DNA from: Streptomyces endophytica
GTDB taxonomy: Bacteria; Actinomycetota; Actinomycetes; Streptomycetales; Streptomycetaceae
Assembly: GCF_026153355.1 (NCBI RefSeq)
Contig: NZ_CP110636.1
Location: forward strand, 2,108,001-2,172,000
DNA: 64,000 nt
Reading direction: 5' to 3'
The translations under genes and the position numbers were made by a program. The notes beneath the pieces were generated by a model that was given only the letters and a program-made list of their open reading frames with translations, was not told the origin of the DNA and made no database searches. Shown in pieces: positions 60,587-64,000 of this stretch (the stretch's first letter is position 1; every line of letters begins with the position of its first letter).

Positions 60587-62691
60587 TCCGCTTCCTCTCC
60601 CCCTGATCCGCTGGCTTCCGGCGGCGGCGCCGATGGCCGCGCGGCCGCCCCTCCGACGGCGAACGCCTCGGCGCCGCCCGGCACTTCGATCACCCCGTGC
60701 ATCGCCAGCAGCGACACCAACGGCGCCAGCACCCGGCGGGGCCCGACCCCGGTCGGATAGCGGCCGTGGTCCTCCTGGCCGCCGGTGGCCGACGCGACGT
60801 GCAGGGTGCAGCGGCGGATCGCGTCGAACGGGCGCAGCCACGCCTGGCCGGCGTGCCGGCGCAGCAGGGCGTGGACGTCCCGGCTCTCCTCGCGCACCCG
60901 CGCCGGGTCGAGGGTGGTGGGCGGTTCCTCGCCCAGCCACCGGTCGACGGGCGGCTGGAACCGCAGCAGGTCGGCCTTGCCCAGCACCATCGCGGCCGCC
61001 ACGTCCAGATACGGGCCGTTCTTCGGCAGCCGGTCCAGGACCGTGCCGAAGGCGAGATCGCCGTCCCGGTTCACCTCCAGGCCCCAGCGTTCCCTGGCGT
61101 GGTCCAGATGCGGCAGCGGGAGCGCCAGCGCCGGATCGACGACGAAGACCAGCGCGTCGACCCCGAGCAGGAAGCGCAGCGCCGCGTCGGTCCGCACCAG
61201 GTCCTCGCCGCCGAGGTCGAAGAAGGCGACCGGGCGCACCTGCCCGCGGGCGTCGGTGATCAGCAGCGATTCCACGAAGCGGGCGAAGCCGTCCAGCCCG
61301 ATGCCGCCGGTGTGGTCGAGGACCTTGCCGTTGCGCAGCGGCTGCACCCGTTCCCGTACGAACCGGGCGTGCTGCTCGGGGTTGACGGACTGCCACTTCA
61401 GGCCGAACGGCTCCAGGCCGCCGTCGGTGATCTCGGCGATCATCTGGGTCAGCAGATGGCTCTTGCCGGTGGACGACTGGCCGACCATCGCGACGGTCAG
61501 CGGCCGGCCGTAGGTGAGGTAGGGCACCGGGATGAAGTGCTCGGGGAAGTCCGGGTCCGCGGTGCACTTCTGGACGGCGGACCGCATCACGTCCTGCCGC
61601 CGCAGGGCATTGGTGATCCCCTTGACGTCCAGCTGCTGGTACTGCATCCGGCTGTCGGTGACGTACAGCGCGGTGAGGTCGAGCTGGATGGGCTCCAGGC
61701 AGTAGGGGCAGAGGACGTCGCCGGTCCCCCGCCCGCCGCCGGTCCCCTCCCGGGCCTCGGCGGCGGGGGCCTGCCGTTTGAGGCGCAGGGACTGGTCGAA
61801 CGCCTCCCGGTCCGGGCGCATCTCGTCGTCGGCGGGCCCGGTGAGCGTGAGCTGCCGGGCCGCCCCCGGGGCCAGGAGGTCGAGCAGCCCGGCCGGTGTC
61901 GGGCGGTCGGCGGCCCGCGGGGCGAAGGCGCCGCGCAGCGTCTCGGCGAGCACCCGGTGCGCGGCGAGGTCGTCGGGCGCCCGGTCGGCCGGGCCGGGCC
62001 GGCCGGTCACCAGCTGGTAGAGCACCTGGGCGGCGCTCCACACCGCGTCCCGGGAGTCCACGAACCCCTCTCCCCGGCGCTGTTCGGGCGGGCAGTAGGG
62101 GGCCCGGCCCCACCGGGTCCGCGGCCGCCCGACGGGGGCCACCCCCTCCAGCCCCCAGAGCTGCACCGAGTTGCCGTCCCAGAGCACGTTGGCCGGTGAG
62201 ATGCCGCGCAGCACCAGGCCCTGGCCGTCCAGCAGGCACAGCGCCCGCAGCAGGTCCCGGGCGAACACCCGCTGGTCGCTGGCGGACATCACATGGGTGC
62301 GTGCGGCGGCGTTGCCGCGCGGCGCGGCGTACAGCAGGAACGGCTCGGCGGTGTCGAGTTCGTAGCCGATGATCTGTGGGAAGAGCGCCGCGTGCTCCGG
62401 GTCGTCGAGCACCCGGTGCAGCCGCAGCGCGGTGCCCGCCTCGGCGTCCAGCAGGGCCCGGGCCGCCGGATTCGCCGCGTCCGCGGCGGTCAGCCGGACC
62501 TGGACGCACTGCTGGCCCTCGTCGTCGAGCAGGCCGTTGCGGATGCGCTGCGGCAGTTGCGGATCGCGGCGGGACTCGCGGCCGAAGCGGACCGGGGCGA
62601 CCCGGCGCCGCCCCGACGGGACGGTGAAGGCGAGCGTGGCCCGCCGGGTACCGTCCGGCTGCACCACGTGGGGGTGCGAGGTGCTGGTCAC
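60583..62691 (-). CDS. Pseudokinase-GTPase fusion (TRAFAC-type, double-GTPase system)
   Basis: 702 residues, GTG 62691 (overlaps upstream stop). N-terminal 300 residues are kinase-like but degenerate: the catalytic loop reads LVLRGISPANVLWDGNSVQL and DFG is replaced by WGL. Then a CxxC (VLCPYCLEP) and a P-loop GTPase: VAMVGQSSTGKSHLLTQMIA, Walker B VAFFDLGGEDLVRTDAALRF and VLGKADLLRF. This is the plan of predicted NTP-dependent conflict systems with GAP1 partners described by comparative genomics. Cytosolic; likely a switch controlling the membrane partner proteins. Confidence 0.8.
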   Translation of the reverse strand: MTSTSHPHVVQPDGTRRATLAFTVPSGRRRVAPVRFGRESRRDPQLPQRIRNGLLDDEGQQCVQVRLTAADAANPAARALLDAEAGTALRLHRVLDDPEHAALFPQIIGYELDTAEPFLLYAAPRGNAAARTHVMSASDQRVFARDLLRALCLLDGQGLVLRGISPANVLWDGNSVQLWGLEGVAPVGRPRTRWGRAPYCPPEQRRGEGFVDSRDAVWSAAQVLYQLVTGRPGPADRAPDDLAAHRVLAETLRGAFAPRAADRPTPAGLLDLLAPGAARQLTLTGPADDEMRPDREAFDQSLRLKRQAPAAEAREGTGGGRGTGDVLCPYCLEPIQLDLTALYVTDSRMQYQQLDVKGITNALRRQDVMRSAVQKCTADPDFPEHFIPVPYLTYGRPLTVAMVGQSSTGKSHLLTQMIAEITDGGLEPFGLKWQSVNPEQHARFVRERVQPLRNGKVLDHTGGIGLDGFARFVESLLITDARGQVRPVAFFDLGGEDLVRTDAALRFLLGVDALVFVVDPALALPLPHLDHARERWGLEVNRDGDLAFGTVLDRLPKNGPYLDVAAAMVLGKADLLRFQPPVDRWLGEEPPTTLDPARVREESRDVHALLRRHAGQAWLRPFDAIRRCTLHVASATGGQEDHGRYPTGVGPRRVLAPLVSLLAMHGVIEVPGGAEAFAVGGAAARPSAPPPEASGSGGEEAE

Positions 62692-64000
62692 CAGGGCTCG
62701 CCGTCCCTTCCTTCGTACGCATCGACCTGGGAGGGCCCGTCGGTGCCGCCGAACCCGGCGGGCCCGGAGCTCTCGCGGGGCCGGACGGTGTCGACCACGC
62801 CCATCCGCAGCGGGGTGAGCCGGATCAGCCCGGCGTACCGGCCGGACGACGTCCACAGCGCGTCGGCCGGCTGGCCCGCGCCGCCGGCCCGCCAGGCCTT
62901 CTCGACCTCGCCGCGCACCGCGTCCGGCGCGAATCTGAGCCACACCGCGGCCGCCGGGTCGCGGTTGAGCAGCGTGCCCTGCTCGGGCGAGGACAGCTGC
63001 ACCACGGCCCGCCGGTCGGCCTCCGCGCCCACCAGTTCGGCCACCCGCTGCGGGTCGGTCCCCAGGAGGTTCGCCGAGGTGGCGCGGACCCGGTGGCCGG
63101 CGGCGAACGGCGGTGCGGCCAGCACCCCGTTGTGCTGGAGGTGCCGGCGGGCCGCCGAGAGCAGCTCGCGGACCCGTTCCTCGGTGCGCCGGACGGCGAG
63201 CGTCCCGGCCTGGCCGCGTTCGACGGCGCCCCAGTACGGCGCCATCGCGACCATCGCGGCGTCCGTCAGGTCCCCGGCGAGGGTGGCGACCAGCTCCGGC
63301 CCGCCCTCGCCGCTCTCCCGGTCCAGCCAGCGCGGAGCGCCGGCGGTGCGGTCCTCCCACGGATCGGCGGGCCCGGCGGGGCGCTCTTCCTCGGCCGGGG
63401 CGGCGGGCTCGTCCCAGGAGGGCTCGTCGTCCCAGGCGTAGGCGCTGGCCCAGTCGCCGTCGGCGTCGTCGGCCACCGCGAAGGTGCCCGTCTCCAGGGC
63501 CGAGGCGCTGGACAGCCAGTCGTCCGCGGCCGACGGCTCGGTGCCGGAGGTGCCGGTGCCGGCCGGCCGGTCGGGCTCGGGGGCCGCCTCGGCGTCCGCG
63601 GCGGCCGCGGTCGCCCGCAGCATGCCGGCGACGGACCGGGCCGCGTCGGCGCAGTACAGCCGTTCGTCGGCGGCCCAGTGCTCCCGGACCGCCTCGGCCA
63701 GCAGCGCGTCCACCCCGGCCAGGGCCCGGCGCATCGCGAGGGTGCCCTGGTCGGCGCCCCAGGTGTCGGCCGCGCTCCGCCACAGCCGGCGCGCGGTCTC
63801 CACCGCGGCGCCGACGCCGACCAGTGCCGCGGCGGTGCTCAGCCACAGCGGCGGGTCGGTCGCGTACGCCACCGTCACTCCGGCCGCCGCGCCCACGAAC
63901 GCCGCGATCCGGGGGCCCACGGCCCACCGGCCCGGCTGCCCCGTACCCCGCAGCCGGGTCGCGCCGAGCGCCGCCAGGCCCAGGAAGACCAGCGGGACGA
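62688..64000 (-). CDS. Membrane-anchored partner of the GTPase system (5' end beyond window)
   Basis: The frame is open to the window edge; at least 437 residues are visible. Hydrophobic stretches VPLVFLGLAALGATRL and IAAFVGAAAGVTVAYA lie near the visible N-terminus, followed by helical cytosolic sequence with an acidic Asp/Trp-rich insert (WASAYAWDDEPSWDEPAAPA). It is first in the three-gene operon with GTG-TGA overlaps. I do not recognise a named family; by context it is the membrane component of the GAP1/GTPase system. Confidence 0.65.
   Translation of the reverse strand, partial: VPLVFLGLAALGATRLRGTGQPGRWAVGPRIAAFVGAAAGVTVAYATDPPLWLSTAAALVGVGAAVETARRLWRSAADTWGADQGTLAMRRALAGVDALLAEAVREHWAADERLYCADAARSVAGMLRATAAAADAEAAPEPDRPAGTGTSGTEPSAADDWLSSASALETGTFAVADDADGDWASAYAWDDEPSWDEPAAPAEEERPAGPADPWEDRTAGAPRWLDRESGEGGPELVATLAGDLTDAAMVAMAPYWGAVERGQAGTLAVRRTEERVRELLSAARRHLQHNGVLAAPPFAAGHRVRATSANLLGTDPQRVAELVGAEADRRAVVQLSSPEQGTLLNRDPAAAVWLRFAPDAVRGEVEKAWRAGGAGQPADALWTSSGRYAGLIRLTPLRMGVVDTVRPRESSGPAGFGGTDGPSQVDAYEGRDGEPW

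Overview
The window is about 64 kb of very GC-rich DNA with short intergenic gaps and frequent GTG starts. It contains a chaplin, an Rpf/LysM muralytic protein, an SCO2400-type zinc-ribbon protein, a GAP1/kinase-GTPase conflict system and a class III lanthipeptide locus. Together these point to a Streptomyces chromosome or a close relative. No tRNA, rRNA, CRISPR array, insertion sequence or replication origin was seen.

Layout. 1-5.1 kb: start of cobG, a cobalamin riboswitch and cobN, then a DUF4097 lipoprotein-like gene. 5.3-11.5 kb: housekeeping and hypothetical genes (DUF1876, LCP ligase, M56/BlaI pair, DUF5994, DUF6344-like). 11.7-33.4 kb: a biosynthetic gene cluster. Its left arm has an acyl-AMP/CoA ligase, a MaoC-type dehydratase and an enoyl-ACP reductase, divergent from a stand-alone ACP and a PPTase-fold protein. 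Its middle has an XRE-TPR regulator, an ALDH plus ThDP-enzyme operon, an ABC-2 permease, a DUF1707 protein and a second XRE-TPR regulator. Its right arm is a tight operon of FabF-like ketosynthase, GNAT acyltransferase and class III lanthipeptide synthetase, followed by three tandem 28-residue precursor genes and a FAD/NAD(P) protein. 33.4-38.6 kb: TetX-like monooxygenase with TetR, a two-component system, and a second PPTase-fold protein. 38.9-44.4 kb: rpf, a methyltransferase with a Zur/Fur-like box, and a three-gene PLP operon (desulfurase-like, cysteine synthase-rhodanese, Y4yA-like). 44.7-58.2 kb: paralogous secreted proteins, M50 protease/PP2C/Ser-Thr kinase genes, LysR/MFS pair, a GH18 chitinase, SCO2400-type gene, DUF6153/DUF305, TerD and a chaplin. 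58.3-64 kb: a three-gene GAP1 / pseudokinase-GTPase / membrane protein operon that runs off the window.

How the cluster may work (inference): KS, ACP, dehydratase, enoyl reductase and ligase would build or load a fatty acyl chain. The GNAT enzyme would move it to the N-terminus of a short lanthipeptide made by the LanKC from precursors ending S-x-x-S-x-x-C. This matches the logic of lipolanthines (microvionin, goadvionin). It differs in having no PKS, no recognisable cysteine decarboxylase and no dedicated ketoreductase here. Phased TGAC/GTCA elements in three promoter regions suggest a shared regulon.

Caution: 20 genes contain 23 apparent single-base frameshifts, nearly all in short C/G runs. 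Every one of these genes becomes an integral number of codons when the inferred bases are restored, so I read them as sequence or assembly indels, not as real pseudogenes. Coordinates for those genes span the whole restored gene.
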